A stretch of 64,000 nt of DNA from Breoghania sp. L-A4 (lineage in GTDB: Bacteria > Pseudomonadota > Alphaproteobacteria > Rhizobiales > Stappiaceae). The stretch lies in the NCBI RefSeq assembly GCF_003432385.1, contig NZ_CP031841.1, positions 3,697,579 to 3,761,578 of the forward strand. The letters run 5' to 3'. Below are positions 9,252-19,825 of the stretch, piece after piece. The notes under the pieces are model-generated. The model ran no database searches, was not told the origin of the DNA, and saw only the letters and a program-made list of their open reading frames with translations. The stretch's first letter is position 1; each line of letters begins with the position of its first letter. The position numbers and the translations under genes are program-made.

Positions 9252-9354
9252 CGCGCCCGACACCGCGCCGGCGCGAAACAGACACGGACGCATCCCGTGA
9301 GCCGAGGAGCCGCTCGAGAATGGCCCCGGCGGGAGGAAACGGAAGAGTACAGAC

Positions 9355-11175
9355 ATGGCCGACATCACGCCGACAGACGTGTCCCCCACCGCGGACGGGC
9401 ACATTCGCGAGGCCCAGGTGGGAGAGATGGAACTCTACCACCCGCACAGTTTCTGGACGAAATACGTCTGGAGCCAGGACGCCAAGGTCATCGCGATCCA
9501 GTATTCGGCCACGGCCATGGCCATCGGCCTCGTCGCGCTGGTGCTGTCATGGATGATCCGGCTGCAGCTCGGCTTTCCGGAGGTCTTCGACTTCATCGAC
9601 GCCAACGCCTACTACCAGTTCGTCACCATGCACGGCATGATCATGGTGGTGTACCTGCTCACGGCGCTGTTCCTCGGCGGTTTCGGCAATTATCTGATCC
9701 CGCTGATGGTCGGCGCGCGCGACATGGTGTTCCCCTATGTCAACATGCTCAGCTTCTGGATCTACCTGCTCGCCGTGATCGTTCTGGCGGCCAGCTTCTT
9801 CACGCCGGGCGGACCCACCGGCGCCGGCTGGACGCTGTATCCGCCGCAGGCCATCCTCAGCGGCACGCCGGGGCAGGAATCGGGCATCATATTGATGCTG
9901 GTCTCGCTGATCCTGTTCATCGCCGGCTTCACCATGGGCGGGCTCAACTATGTGGTGACCGTGCTGCAGGCACGCACGCGCGGCATGACATTGATGCGCA
10001 TGCCGCTGACCATCTGGGGCATCTTCACCGCCACCGTGCTGGCGCTTCTGGCCTTCCCCGCGCTGCTGGTGGGCTGCGTGATGATGCTGCTGGACAAGGT
10101 GCTGGGCACCAGCTTCTTCATTCCCGCGATCGCGGAATTCGGCCAGCGGCTGGAGTATGGCGGCGGCAGCCCGATCCTGTTCCAGCATCTGTTCTGGTTC
10201 TTCGGCCATCCCGAGGTCTACATCGTCGCCCTGCCGGCCTTCGGCATCGTCTCCGACCTGCTCTCCACCCACGCGCGCAAGAACATCTTCGGCTACCGGA
10301 TGATGGTCTGGGCCATCGTCGCGATCGGCGCGCTGAGCTTCATCGTCTGGGCGCATCACATGTATGTCTCGGGCATGAACCCCTATTTCGGCTTCTTCTT
10401 CGCCACCACCACGCTGATCATCGCGGTGCCCACGGCGATCAAGGTCTACAACTGGGTGCTCACCCTGTGGCAGGCCAACATCCACCTGACCCTGCCGATG
10501 CTGTTCTCGCTGGCCTTCATCGTCACCTTCGTCAATGGCGGCATCACGGGGCTGTTTCTGGGCAACGTGGTGGTCGACGTGCCGCTGTCGGACACGATGT
10601 TCGTGGTCGCCCACTTCCATATGGTGATGGGGGTCGCGCCGATCCTGGTGATCTTTGGCGCGATCTATCACTGGTATCCGCTGATGAGCGGCCGGATGCT
10701 CAACACCACGCTCGGCCACATCCACTTCTGGGTGACCTTCCTGGGCGCCTACCTGATCTTCTTCCCCATGCATTATCTCGGCTTCCTCGGCGTGCCGCGG
10801 CGCTACTTCGAGCTGGGCGAGACCGCCTTCATCCCCGAATCCGCCATGTCGCTCAGCGCCTTCATCACCGTCATGGCGCTGACCGTCGGCGCCGCGCAGA
10901 TAGTGTTCCTGTTCAACCTGATCTGGAGCCTGCGCCACGGCGAGAAGGCGGAGCCCAATCCGTGGAAGGCCAATTCGCTGGAATGGCAGACCCCGGTGGT
11001 GCCGCCCGAGCACGGCAACTTCGGCGAGGAGCTGCCGGTGGTCTACCGCTGGCCGTACGACTACTCCGTGCCCGGCGTCGTGGACGACTTCATCCCGCAG
11101 AACGTTCCTCCCAATGAGGTGAGCCGGACGTCCGCGGGCCGGACGGCGGCCGGCCAGACGGCGGGGGCGACATGA
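9355..11175 (+). CDS. ctaD: Cytochrome c oxidase subunit I (heme-copper oxidase, A type)
   Basis: Subunit I of 606 residues carries heme a, the heme a3-CuB oxygen-reducing site and proton channels. FGHPEVY at about 284-289 supplies the CuB histidine, the D-channel glutamate and the cross-linked tyrosine, so this is an A1-type enzyme. GGFGNYLIPLMVGARDMVFP keeps the D-channel Asp/Asn, WAHHMYVSG the paired CuB histidines, TTTLIIAVPTAIKVYNW the K-channel lysine, and VVAHFHMVM the heme ligands. The C-terminal extension is hydrophilic. It overlaps the next gene by ATGA, suggesting translational coupling. Confidence 0.96.
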   Translation: MADITPTDVSPTADGHIREAQVGEMELYHPHSFWTKYVWSQDAKVIAIQYSATAMAIGLVALVLSWMIRLQLGFPEVFDFIDANAYYQFVTMHGMIMVVYLLTALFLGGFGNYLIPLMVGARDMVFPYVNMLSFWIYLLAVIVLAASFFTPGGPTGAGWTLYPPQAILSGTPGQESGIILMLVSLILFIAGFTMGGLNYVVTVLQARTRGMTLMRMPLTIWGIFTATVLALLAFPALLVGCVMMLLDKVLGTSFFIPAIAEFGQRLEYGGGSPILFQHLFWFFGHPEVYIVALPAFGIVSDLLSTHARKNIFGYRMMVWAIVAIGALSFIVWAHHMYVSGMNPYFGFFFATTTLIIAVPTAIKVYNWVLTLWQANIHLTLPMLFSLAFIVTFVNGGITGLFLGNVVVDVPLSDTMFVVAHFHMVMGVAPILVIFGAIYHWYPLMSGRMLNTTLGHIHFWVTFLGAYLIFFPMHYLGFLGVPRRYFELGETAFIPESAMSLSAFITVMALTVGAAQIVFLFNLIWSLRHGEKAEPNPWKANSLEWQTPVVPPEHGNFGEELPVVYRWPYDYSVPGVVDDFIPQNVPPNEVSRTSAGRTAAGQTAGAT

Positions 11176-11831
11176 GCCTGTTCAGCCAGATCACGGCGAA
11201 ACCCTGGACGCAGGCGCAGGCGTTGATCGACAACGCGCATACGGGTCCCACGTTCGCCCTGCCCAGGGCGTCGCTCGGGCTGCGGGTGTTCCTCGGCGTG
11301 GTCACGGTGCTGTTCGTGCTGCTGATCACCGCCTATGGCGCGCGCATGGTGCAGGAGGACTGGCGCCCCACGCCCCCGATCAGCCTGCTGTGGACCAACA
11401 CGGTGCTGCTGATCCTTGGCAGCGGCGCGCTGCAGCTGGCGCTGATCGGCTCGGAAACCGGCCGCACGCACTGGCTCAACCGCGGCGTGGCGTTCGGCGG
11501 AATTTTCACGCTGGCCTTTCTCGGCGGGCAGATCGTCGCCTGGAACCAGCTCAGCACTCTGCCGGCGTTCGAGGTTACCAATCCGGCGATCGCGTTTTTC
11601 TACATGATCACCATCGCGCACGCACTGCACATGGGCGGCGGCATGGTGGCGCTCGGACGCGTGACGACCCGGCTGTGGCGCGAGGGCGACACGGAAGAGG
11701 TTCAGGGAAGCCTGGGGCGCTGCGCGCTCTACTGGCACACCCTGCTGATCATCTGGCTGGTGCTGTTCGGGCTTTTGTTCTCCGGCAACGAGAACCTGGG
11801 TTTCCTGCTCACGCTCTGCGGACTGAGATAA
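11172..11831 (+). CDS. Cytochrome c oxidase subunit III-like protein (first of two)
   Basis: The 219-residue membrane protein has about five hydrophobic helices and belongs to the COX3 family (IAFFYMITIAHALHMGGGMVALG, YWHTLLIIWLVLFGLLF). It starts at an ATG overlapping the ctaD stop codon. A second COX3-family protein is encoded immediately downstream. This one has the shorter, more divergent sequence. Its role is presumably structural, stabilising subunit I and the D channel, but why two are needed is unknown. Confidence 0.85.
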   Translation: MSLFSQITAKPWTQAQALIDNAHTGPTFALPRASLGLRVFLGVVTVLFVLLITAYGARMVQEDWRPTPPISLLWTNTVLLILGSGALQLALIGSETGRTHWLNRGVAFGGIFTLAFLGGQIVAWNQLSTLPAFEVTNPAIAFFYMITIAHALHMGGGMVALGRVTTRLWREGDTEEVQGSLGRCALYWHTLLIIWLVLFGLLFSGNENLGFLLTLCGLR

Positions 11832-11886
11832 GGGCCCGGCCGACGTACCGGAGCCGCAAGGCGGGCTTATTGGAAGGGGGAAGGAC

Positions 11887-12591
11887 GTGGCAAACGCTGC
11901 AACACACGAGCCGAACAACATGAACGGCTTCGTCGAGGACTGGTCCACCGACCAGCAGGCGTTCCGCAACGTGTCCTGGGGCAAGGCGATGATGTGGGTG
12001 TTCCTGCTCTCGGACACCTTCATCTTCGCCTGTTTCCTGCTGTCCTACATGACGGTGCGCATGTCGACGACGGTCGACTGGCCGCTGGCCTCGGAAGTCT
12101 TCGCGCTGCACGTCGGCGGCACGGAATTCCCGCTGCTGCTGATCGCCATCATGACCTTCGTGCTGATCTCCTCGTCGGGCACCATGGCCATGGCGGTGAT
12201 GTACGGCTACCGCAAGGACCGCAAGACCACGGCGCTTTTGATGCTCGCCACCGCCTTCTTCGGCGCGATGTTCGTCGGCATGCAGGCGTTCGAATGGACC
12301 AAGCTGATCGTCGAGGAGGGGGTGCGGCCCTGGGGCAACCCGATGGGCGCGCCGCAGTTCGGCGCCATCTTCTTCATGATCACCGGCTTCCACGGAACCC
12401 ATGTGACGATCGGCGTGATCTTCCTGCTGATCATCGCGCGAAAGGTCTGGCGCGGCGACTTCGATACCGGCAAGCCCGGCTTTTTCACCTCGCGGCGCGG
12501 CCGCTACGAGATCGTCGAGATCACCGGCCTGTACTGGCACTTCGTCGACCTGGTGTGGGTTTTCATCTTCGCATTCTTCTATCTGTGGTGA
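11887..12591 (+). CDS. Cytochrome c oxidase subunit III, NorE-like (second of two)
   Basis: The 234-residue protein starts with GTG at 11887 and has the COX3/NorE pattern: KAMMWVFLLSDTFIFACFLLSY, MQAFEWTKLI, ITGFHGTHVTIGVIFL, and the terminal ITGLYWHFVDLVWVFIFAFFYLW. The FHGxHV...W.FVDxVW signature is the hallmark of subunit III. It lies 55 bp after the first subunit III-like gene and 10 bp before subunit IV. Similar protein pairs occur in NorE/NorF-type oxidase operons, so the complex may be an alternative aa3 enzyme. Confidence 0.9.
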   Translation: MANAATHEPNNMNGFVEDWSTDQQAFRNVSWGKAMMWVFLLSDTFIFACFLLSYMTVRMSTTVDWPLASEVFALHVGGTEFPLLLIAIMTFVLISSSGTMAMAVMYGYRKDRKTTALLMLATAFFGAMFVGMQAFEWTKLIVEEGVRPWGNPMGAPQFGAIFFMITGFHGTHVTIGVIFLLIIARKVWRGDFDTGKPGFFTSRRGRYEIVEITGLYWHFVDLVWVFIFAFFYLW

Positions 12592-12601
12592 GGCAAGGCG
12601 C

Positions 12602-12969
12602 ATGGCACATGAGGCAACCCACGAAGGCACGCGCGGCACGGCAGTCGCGGAGCCGGCGCACACGCAGGAACACCCCATCTCCACCTATTTCTGGGTCTGG
12701 GGGCTGTTGTTCGTGCTCAGCTTCTTTTCCTACATGGTGGATTATCTGCACGTGCAGGGGCTGTTGCGCTGGTCGCTGATCCTGCTCTTCATGATGGCCA
12801 AGGCGGGGATGATCGTCGCCTATTTCATGCACATGGCCTGGGAGCGGCTGGCGCTGATCTACGCCATCCTGCTGCCCCCGTCGCCGTGCTGATCTTCGTG
12901 GCGATCATGGTGATCGAGGCGGACCACACGCTGTTCACCCGCATGCTGTTCTTCGGCGCGGCGGGCTGA
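12602..12969 (+). pseudogene. Cytochrome c oxidase subunit IV-family protein, frameshifted
   Basis: The open frame stops at 12892 after 96 residues (ending ILLPPSPC). Adding one base in the C5 run at 12875-12879 continues the protein as LLPPVAVLIFVAIMVIEADHT to a stop at 12967-12969, giving 122 residues. That restored tail contains the third transmembrane helix expected of the COX4_pro/NorF-like family; FMMAKAGMIVAYFMHM is the second. The gene is last in the oxidase operon. A one-base loss in a homopolymer suggests an assembly error rather than true inactivation. Confidence 0.75.
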
Positions 12970-13208
12970 GTGTCGGGCATCTGAATTCAATTGACGCCGG
13001 CTGCGGTCTTCCGTGGAACCATATTGGGTTTGCACGCGTTTTAATACACGAGGGAAGTGTCGGGTCTGGCGCGCCAGCGCAAGGATGACCTGCGTGCCTG
13101 CGGCCGTGCGATCCGACAGCTCGCAGCGCATGCAGGCATAGTTGCGACGGCGCGGTTTGACCGTGCCGCTTCCGCTCGCCAAAACCGCCCAAAAGAAAAG
13201 AGAAAACC

Positions 13209-13412
13209 ATGTCCATGTTGAAAGTGATCGAAGTCCTCGCCCAATCCGACAAGAGCTGGGATGACGCGGCCAAAAATGCCATTGCGGACGCCTCCAAGTC
13301 GGTGCGCAACATCAAGTCCATCTACATCAAGAACATGGAAGCGACCGTCGAGAACGGAACAATCGCGATGTATCGCATCAACGCCAAGATTTCATTCCTT
13401 CTCGACGAATAG
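13209..13412 (+). CDS. Dodecin, flavin-storage protein
   Basis: Dodecins are 65-75-residue proteins that form hollow dodecamers binding riboflavin or FMN. This 67-residue ORF matches the family along its whole length: KVIEVLAQSDKSWDDAAKNAI, SVRNIKSIYIKNMEATVENG, YRINAKISFLLDE. The tryptophan that stacks on flavin is W18. ATG 13209 follows AAGAGAAAACC. It has its own promoter region (12970-13208), in which no other gene was found. The flavin link may matter for the FMN-dependent NosR/NosX system elsewhere in the window, but this is speculation. Confidence 0.93.
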   Translation: MSMLKVIEVLAQSDKSWDDAAKNAIADASKSVRNIKSIYIKNMEATVENGTIAMYRINAKISFLLDE

Positions 13413-13987
13413 AGCTTCAGACGCGAAATCGGACACCGGTTTTGCGTCCGATGCGGATACAGATCCCGGGGCGCCCGTTCCGGGTTCATCAGTTCGTACG
13501 GCGCTCCGGGCGCGGCTTGCACCACTGAAGCGACGGCGCGGTATCAGCCGCGCCGCATTCGTTGCGGCTCGATTTCCTGAGCGCACGGCGGATCCCGCCC
13601 AGTCGCGCCAAGAGAATTTCCCCGACAAACAGGATCGATCCTTTTGGGCCAAACCGGATTGACCCGCAAGGAGCCGGACAGAGGGCTGCGCCCCACGCCC
13701 GAGATTGTCGACGCGGCGGGCGGCCGGTTTGGGCCAACGCTTTTGGCGGACCCGGGACGGCCCTGGAGACGCAATGACGTCTTCTGATCATCCGCGAGGC
13801 TTTTCCCCACGATATCGGAGATGGGTCTCTCGACGCTCCTTTTGGTCATCGACACAATTCCTCACCACGAAATGGGTCTCTTCGGCAAGCAGACGCATTC
13901 AATCAGCGGCGATTTGATCAATCGCATGTGCGTATGAGGCGCGAAGGGCGACAATGAACCCCGAGGCAGCAACCAACGGACGGGCGC
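13413..13987. other. Gap after dodecin; one hairpin, no gene
   Basis: No convincing coding sequence is present in 575 bp. A 7-bp stem (ATCGGAC 13428-13434, GTCCGAT 13446-13452) with an 11-nt loop lies just after the dodecin stop and resembles Rhizobiales intergenic palindromes; it may terminate dodecin transcription. The rest shows repeated short motifs such as GGTTTGGGCCAA but nothing assignable. Confidence 0.4.
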
Positions 13988-14731
13988 ATGCAGGCGGCAC
14001 AGACGGAAACGGCGAACGACGCGGCGGCGCGCGCGACGCTCAGCGCGCACGGACTGACGAAGGTCTATGGCACGGGCGATCTGGCCGTCTGGGCTCTGCG
14101 CGGGGTTGATCTCGAGCTTTACGAGGGCGAGCTGATCGTGCTGCTGGGGCCTTCGGGCAGCGGCAAGTCGACACTTCTCAACATCATCGGCGGGCTGGAC
14201 CGCCCCAGCGACGGCACGGTGGCCTTTGACGGCGCCGAGGTCACCGGCTTTGACGACGCGGCGCTGACCCGCTACCGGCGCGACCACGTGGGCTTCGTGT
14301 TCCAGTTCTACAACCTGGTGCCGAGCCTGACGGCGGAGGAGAACGTCGCACTCGTCACCGAGATCGCCGCCGATCCGATGACACCGGCCGATGCACTGCG
14401 ACTCGTCGGTCTCGGCGGCCGGCTCACCCATTTCCCCGCCCAGCTTTCCGGCGGCGAGCAGCAGCGGGTGGCGATCGCGCGGGCCATCGCCAAGCGGCCG
14501 CGCATCCTTCTGTGCGACGAGCCGACGGGCGCGCTGGACAGCGAAACCGGCGTCGTGGTGCTGGAAGCCATCGAGCGCATCAACAAGGAGCTGGGCACCA
14601 CGACGGCGCTGATCACCCACAACGCGGGCATCAGCGCCATGGCCGACCGGGTGGTGCGGCTGGCCGACGGCCGCATCACCGGCGTCTCGCGCAACGAGAC
14701 AAAAACCGCCGCATCGCAGATCGACTGGTAG
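13988..14731 (+). CDS. ABC transporter ATP-binding protein, MacB/LolD type
   Basis: The 247-residue ATPase has all core motifs: Walker [11 protein letters not shown]-loop [16 protein letters not shown], signature LSGGEQQR, Walker [13 protein letters not shown] and the H-loop ITHN. The [11 protein letters not shown] and [10 protein letters not shown] spacing is typical of the MacB/LolD/FtsE group that works with FtsX-like permeases. It is the first gene of a three-gene operon with a double-FtsX permease and a HlyD-type adaptor, only 6 bp upstream of the permease. The substrate is unknown. Confidence 0.93.
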   Translation: MQAAQTETANDAAARATLSAHGLTKVYGTGDLAVWALRGVDLELYEGELIVLLGPSGSGKSTLLNIIGGLDRPSDGTVAFDGAEVTGFDDAALTRYRRDHVGFVFQFYNLVPSLTAEENVALVTEIAADPMTPADALRLVGLGGRLTHFPAQLSGGEQQRVAIARAIAKRPRILLCDEPTGALDSETGVVVLEAIERINKELGTTTALITHNAGISAMADRVVRLADGRITGVSRNETKTAASQIDW

Positions 14732-14737
14732 ACCCCG

Positions 14738-17116
14738 ATGATCCGAGGCATCGCGCACCCGCTGAACCGCAAATTGCTGCGCGACCTGTGGCATCTGAAG
14801 GGCCAGGTGCTGGCCATCGCCGTGGTGATCGCCACCGGCGTCGGCGTTCTGGTGATGGCGTTGGGGGTCACCAATTCGCTGGAGGCGACGGCGGACGCCT
14901 ACTATGAACGCAACCGCTTCGCCGACGTCTTCGCGCATGTGAAACGCGCGCCCAAGGCGCTTGCGCGCAAGATCGCGGCGCTGCCGGGCGTGCAAAGCGT
15001 GGAACCGCGCATTGTCCAATACGCCACGCTCGACATCGACGGCTTCGGGGAACCGGCCACCGCCCTGCTCTCCTCCCTGCCCGACGCATCGCAACCCGTG
15101 CTCAACCGCCTGACGCTGAAGAAGGGCCGTCTGGTCGATCATTCGAAGCCGGACCAGGTGATCGTCAACACGCGGTTCGCCGAGGCCTACGGCTTCGACA
15201 TCGGCGACACGGTGCGCGCGCTCATCAACACGCAGAAACGCACCCTGCGGATCGTCGGAATCGCGCTGTCGCCCGAACACACCTACGCCATCGGCCCCGG
15301 CCAGTTGATGCCCGACGACAAGCGCTATGCCATCTTCTGGATGGGCGAGCGGGCGCTGGCGGGCGCGTTTGATCTCGACGGCGCCTTCAACGACGTGACG
15401 CTGACGCTGCTGGCGGGCACGGATCCCGAGGACGTCATCCAGCGGCTGGACCGGATGCTGGCGCGCTACGGCGGCAGCGGCGCCTATGCCCGCAAGGACC
15501 AGATATCCAACTGGTTCCTGATGAGCGAAATCCACCAGCTCAGCGTCATGGCGCGGCTGCTGCCCGCGATCTTTCTCGCCGTCGCCGCCTTTCTCACCAA
15601 CATGGTCATCAACCGGCTGATCGCCACCGAGCGAGGCGTCATCGGCCTGCTGAAGGCCTTCGGCTACTCGGATCTCGAGGTCGGCTGGCATTACATGAAG
15701 CTGGTGATGGCCATCGCCGGCATCGGGATCGCGCTGGGCGCGGCGCTCGGCGCGGCGCTCGGGCACATGACCACCGGCATCTACGCCGAGATGTACGCCT
15801 TCCCGTTCCTGATCTTCCGCCCCGCGCCCGAGAGCTTCGCCATTGCCGGCGGCTTGAGCCTTGCCGCGGCGGTGCTGGGAACGCTGAGCGCCGTGCGCCG
15901 GGCGGTGAGACTGGCGCCGTCCGAGGCGATGCGCGCGCCCGCCCCGCCCGTCTTCGCCCGGAGCCTTCTGGCCAGCAGCCGCATCGCCGCGAGCCTGGAC
16001 CAGCCGACGCGGATGATCTTTCGCCAGATCTTCCGCTGGCCGCTGCGCTCGAGCCTCACCGTGCTGGGCATCGGCATGTCCGTCGCGGTGCTGGTGATGG
16101 CGCTGCAGTGGATGGACTCGATCGCGCGCATGGTCGATACCTATTTCATCGCCGCCCAGCGCCAGGACGTCAGCATCAGCCTCACGGAGGTGCGCGACGG
16201 ATCCGTGCTGCGCGCCTTCGAGGGCCTGCCCGGGGTGATGGCGGTGGAAGGCGAGCGCGGCATCGATGTGCGGCTGCGCTTTCAGGCGCGCTCCAAGCGG
16301 CTGCGGTTGAACGGCGTGCCGGCGCACCAGGGCCTCAACCGGGTCTATGACGAGGCCGGCGGCGCCATCGACATGCCGCCCGGCGGGCTGGTGATCTCGT
16401 CTAAACTCGCCGAGATCCTGAACGCCCGGGTCGGCGACCGGATCACGCTCGAGGTGCTGGAGGGCCGGCGGCCCACCGTTACCGTGCCCGTGGTGCAGAT
16501 TTTTGAGACCTACATCGGCTATCCCGCCTACATGCGGCTTGCCGCGGTCAACCGGCTGATGCGCGAGGGCGACACGATCACCACCGTTCACCTGCGCGTC
16601 GACCCGCGCGACCAGGCAGCGCTGTTTAAAAGGCTCAAGGACACGCCCTATGTCTCCTTCGTCAATCTGCGCGAGGCGGCGATCACGCTCTTCAACGACA
16701 CCATGGCGCGCACGCTTTACGTCTTCGTCGGCATTTTCGCCGGCTTCGCGGCAGCCCTTGCCGTGGGCGTGGTCTACAATTCCGCGCGCATCGCGCTGTC
16801 GGAACGCGGCCGCGAACTGGCCACCTTGCGGGTGATCGGCTTCACCCGCTTCGAGATCTCCTACATTTTGCTGGGCCAGAGCCTGGCTCTGACCCTTGCC
16901 GCCCTGCCCGTCGGCTGTCTGCTGGGCACCTGGCTGGCGCTGGGCATGGCGGCCTCCTTCGACACCGAACTCTACCGGGTGCCCGCCGTCATCGAGCCCT
17001 CGTCCTATGGCATCGCCATGCTGGTGACCTTGGCGGCCGCCGCCGTCTCCGCCCTGATGGTGCGCCGGCGGCTCGACCGGCTCGACCTGATCGCCGTTCT
17101 CAAGACACGGGAATAA
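14738..17116 (+). CDS. ABC transporter permease with two FtsX domains
   Basis: The 792-residue membrane protein has an N-terminal helix, a MacB-like periplasmic domain, three helices (FtsX domain about residues 265-390), then a second periplasmic part and a second FtsX domain (about 660-790). This duplicated architecture is that of large MacB/YbbP-like permeases. Stop and start codons of neighbouring genes are 3-6 bp apart, so the operon is tightly coupled. It probably performs mechanotransmission-type export of lipophilic substrates rather than classical import. Confidence 0.9.
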   Translation: MIRGIAHPLNRKLLRDLWHLKGQVLAIAVVIATGVGVLVMALGVTNSLEATADAYYERNRFADVFAHVKRAPKALARKIAALPGVQSVEPRIVQYATLDIDGFGEPATALLSSLPDASQPVLNRLTLKKGRLVDHSKPDQVIVNTRFAEAYGFDIGDTVRALINTQKRTLRIVGIALSPEHTYAIGPGQLMPDDKRYAIFWMGERALAGAFDLDGAFNDVTLTLLAGTDPEDVIQRLDRMLARYGGSGAYARKDQISNWFLMSEIHQLSVMARLLPAIFLAVAAFLTNMVINRLIATERGVIGLLKAFGYSDLEVGWHYMKLVMAIAGIGIALGAALGAALGHMTTGIYAEMYAFPFLIFRPAPESFAIAGGLSLAAAVLGTLSAVRRAVRLAPSEAMRAPAPPVFARSLLASSRIAASLDQPTRMIFRQIFRWPLRSSLTVLGIGMSVAVLVMALQWMDSIARMVDTYFIAAQRQDVSISLTEVRDGSVLRAFEGLPGVMAVEGERGIDVRLRFQARSKRLRLNGVPAHQGLNRVYDEAGGAIDMPPGGLVISSKLAEILNARVGDRITLEVLEGRRPTVTVPVVQIFETYIGYPAYMRLAAVNRLMREGDTITTVHLRVDPRDQAALFKRLKDTPYVSFVNLREAAITLFNDTMARTLYVFVGIFAGFAAALAVGVVYNSARIALSERGRELATLRVIGFTRFEISYILLGQSLALTLAALPVGCLLGTWLALGMAASFDTELYRVPAVIEPSSYGIAMLVTLAAAAVSALMVRRRLDRLDLIAVLKTRE

Positions 17117-17119
17117 CCA

Positions 17120-18334
17120 ATGAGCATCACCCTTCGCCGTCTGATCCTGTGGGGAATTCTCGCGCTTCTCGTGGCGCTGGGCATCGCCTACGCCCTGTGG
17201 CCGCGGCCGGTTCCGGTGGATCTGGCGCGGATCGACCGCGGGCCGTTGACCGTCAGCATCGATGAGGAGGCCGAGACCCGCATCCGCGACATCTACGAGG
17301 TTTCGGCGCCGGTGACCGGGCGGGTGCTGCGCATCACGCTGGAGGTGGGCGACGACGTGGTCGCCAACCAGACGATCATCGCGCAGCTGCAGCCGATCGA
17401 TCCGGCGTTTCTCGATCTGCGCACCGAGGCCGAAATGCGCGCGGCGCTGCAGGCGGCGGAAGCCGCGCGCGACCTGGCCCAGGCCAATGTGGCCCGCGCG
17501 CGCGCCGAGCTGGCCTTCGCGGAGACCGACCGCGCCCGCATCCGCCAGCTGGCGGAAACCGAGACCGCCTCCAGGCGGCAGTTGGACCAGGCCGAGCTGA
17601 CGTACGACACCCGCCAGGCGGAGCTGGCCACGGCCCAGGCGACGCTGGACATGCGCATGCACGAACTGGAACGCGCCAGGGCGCAGCTGATCCCGCCGGG
17701 CGAGCTGATCGACCAGCGCGACGGCTGCGCCTGCGTGCCGGTGCAGGCGCCGATCGACGGCAAGATCCTGCGGCTGATGCAGACCAGCGAGGGCGTGATC
17801 AACGCCGGCGCGACGATCGCCGAAATCGGCGATCCGCGCAATCTGGAGGTGGTGACGGACCTTCTGTCGGCGGACGCGGTGCGCGTGGAGCCGGGGCTTG
17901 CGGTGATCATCGACGACTGGGGCGGCGAGGCGCCGCTGTCGGGCGTCGTGCGCCGGGTGGAGCCCTTCGGCTTCACCAAGGTCTCCGCGCTCGGCATCGA
18001 GGAGCAGCGGGTGAAGGTGGTGATCGACCTGACCGACCCGCCCGGGGCCTACGCGCGGCTGGCGCATGGATTCCGGGTGGAGACCTCCATCGTCCTGTGG
18101 CGCGGCGAGGACGTGCTGGTGCTGCCGCTGACCGCGCTGTTCCGCAAGGACGGCGCCTGGACGGTGTTCGCCGTGCGCGACGGCCGCGCCCATGCCACCG
18201 AAGTCCGCATCGGCCACGCCAACGGGCTGCAGGTGGAGGTGCTCGAGGGGCTCGGCGAAGGCGACACCGTGGTCGTCCACCCCGCCAACCAGATCGCCGA
18301 CGGCACGCGGGTCGCCGCGCGGCAGCAGGAGTGA
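17120..18334 (+). CDS. HlyD/MacA-type efflux periplasmic adaptor protein
   Basis: The 404-residue membrane-fusion protein has an N-terminal anchor ([20 protein letters not shown]), a lipoyl/barrel-sandwich domain, a long alpha-helical hairpin rich in Ala/Glu/Arg (about residues 105-195), and beta-barrel and membrane-proximal domains ([24 protein letters not shown]). The motif [15 protein letters not shown] marks the second half of the lipoyl domain. It completes the tripartite exporter; an outer-membrane channel gene is not in the window and would have to be supplied elsewhere. Confidence 0.92.
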   Translation: MSITLRRLILWGILALLVALGIAYALWPRPVPVDLARIDRGPLTVSIDEEAETRIRDIYEVSAPVTGRVLRITLEVGDDVVANQTIIAQLQPIDPAFLDLRTEAEMRAALQAAEAARDLAQANVARARAELAFAETDRARIRQLAETETASRRQLDQAELTYDTRQAELATAQATLDMRMHELERARAQLIPPGELIDQRDGCACVPVQAPIDGKILRLMQTSEGVINAGATIAEIGDPRNLEVVTDLLSADAVRVEPGLAVIIDDWGGEAPLSGVVRRVEPFGFTKVSALGIEEQRVKVVIDLTDPPGAYARLAHGFRVETSIVLWRGEDVLVLPLTALFRKDGAWTVFAVRDGRAHATEVRIGHANGLQVEVLEGLGEGDTVVVHPANQIADGTRVAARQQE

Positions 18335-18647
18335 GGCGCGCGGCGTACAGGGACCAGGCCGATCTGCAGGCAGCCACGCGAAGACCCCTTGCGATTTCAT
18401 GATGCACGCCCTCCGAGGATGCCAAACGCACGGAGCGTGCTCGCCCGGACGGCCAAGCGACGCTGAGAAACCGGGTCGGGATTGCTCCTCCCGATGCCTG
18501 CCGTGGCAAGGCGCTGGATCCTGGGCTCGATCCCGGGGGAATTGATCCTTCCGCCTCCGGTGGATGAGCGGACGGGCCCCGCGCAAACCGGTTGCCTGTC
18601 CCGCGCCGATCCGCTATTGAAACCGCACCGGCATCATGCGCCGCGCC
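18335..18647. other. Gap before tRNA-Arg with REP-like palindrome remnant
   Basis: No gene is supported. Around 18511-18540 the sequence TGGATCCTGGGCTCGATCCC followed by GGGG resembles half of the dispersed GGATCCTCGG-type repeat seen at 5497 and 6982. Confidence 0.4.
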
Positions 18648-18724
<77 letters not shown>

Positions 18725-18847
18725 TTTCCAGTTAAATTCGGTGCCTTGCGACGCAAGAACCTAGCGCATCACAGCGTGACGGCTTCGAAAGCATTACAGC
18801 GGTATGCGGAGGCGCGATTCAGGCGAATATGTGCCTGCCTCGCGCGC

Positions 18848-19825
18848 TTATCGGTTTCGGGCCCTGAGCTCTTCCAGGCCTTCTTCCCAGCCGACGATCG
18901 GCAGATAGCCGAGCTCCTGTTTCGCCTTGGAAATGTTGAGCGTGATCTCAACAGCACTCGTCGCATATTCCTGAAAGCTTAGAGGTCCGCGCAGACGGCC
19001 TCCGGACAGACGATAAAGACCATCACCCGCTCGCGCCAGCAGGCGCAGAAGCGGGCGCGGTACTGACTTGTCCGGGGGTAAAATACCCTGTGTCGCAAGC
19101 AAGCCTGTCACGGTATCGCGAAACGACCGGGCTGGGCCATCGGAGATATGATAAACTTCGCCAGCGCGCCCATTGGTCAGTGCCAGGCCGACCGCATGGC
19201 ACAGATTGCCCACATGCGTTGCGGAGCAGAGGTAATGACCGCCGGAGATCCAGGCGAATTGTCCGCTTCGCACCATGGCCGCGAGCGTCGGCAGTGCTGT
19301 AGTGTCGTCGCGCCCCCAGATCATGCGGGGTCTGAGGGCAATCACGGCCATAGTGTCACTGTTGGCTTTCAGTGCGATCCGCTCTGCTTCGGCCTTGCCG
19401 GAGGAGTAGGCCCCCGCATGACGTGCGGGCACTGGATGGCCCTCATTGACATTCCGAAGGGGGCGGCCGTCCTGCAGTACTGAATCCGAACTGATGTAAA
19501 CAAGGCGCCGGAGACCGGCACTTGAAGCCGCGCACATGACGGCCTCGGCACCACGGGCATTTTCTTCATAAGCGTCCCGGCCAGGTCCGTGGTCGAGGTT
19601 GGCGGCCGCGTGAACCAATTCTGTCGCCCCGGCCATGAGCGGTGAGAGGTCGTCGCGTAGCAGGTCACCTCGAACCACGTTGGCTCCCAGCCCGGCAATC
19701 AGCTCCGCGCTTTGATCGCTGCGCGCGAGGCCCGTTACCTGATGTCCGGCATTCGTGAGATGTCGAATGAGGTTTCGCCCCACATAGCCGCTCGCGCCGG
19801 TGAGAAAGACATGTCGTTCAGTCAT
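18848..19825 (-). CDS. NAD(P)-dependent epimerase/dehydratase (extended SDR)
   Basis: From MTERHVFLTGASGYVGRNLI the protein is 325 residues with a Rossmann nucleotide-binding motif (GASGYVG) and the SDR Tyr-Lys pair in YSSGKAEAE (a YSSGK variant of YxxxK). The middle part (RPRMIWGRDDT) and HVGNLCHAVGLAL resemble 3-beta-hydroxysteroid dehydrogenase/isomerase-like epimerases. The start overlaps the end of the TetR gene by 8 bp, so the two form an operon. The substrate is unknown, and it is likely controlled by that TetR protein. Confidence 0.87.
   Translation of the reverse strand: MTERHVFLTGASGYVGRNLIRHLTNAGHQVTGLARSDQSAELIAGLGANVVRGDLLRDDLSPLMAGATELVHAAANLDHGPGRDAYEENARGAEAVMCAASSAGLRRLVYISSDSVLQDGRPLRNVNEGHPVPARHAGAYSSGKAEAERIALKANSDTMAVIALRPRMIWGRDDTTALPTLAAMVRSGQFAWISGGHYLCSATHVGNLCHAVGLALTNGRAGEVYHISDGPARSFRDTVTGLLATQGILPPDKSVPRPLLRLLARAGDGLYRLSGGRLRGPLSFQEYATSAVEITLNISKAKQELGYLPIVGWEEGLEELRARNR

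Noticed and set aside
13862-18586. 1574-residue open frame on the minus strand
   Set aside because: It is antisense to three intact ABC exporter genes and has the composition of a GC-driven shadow frame.
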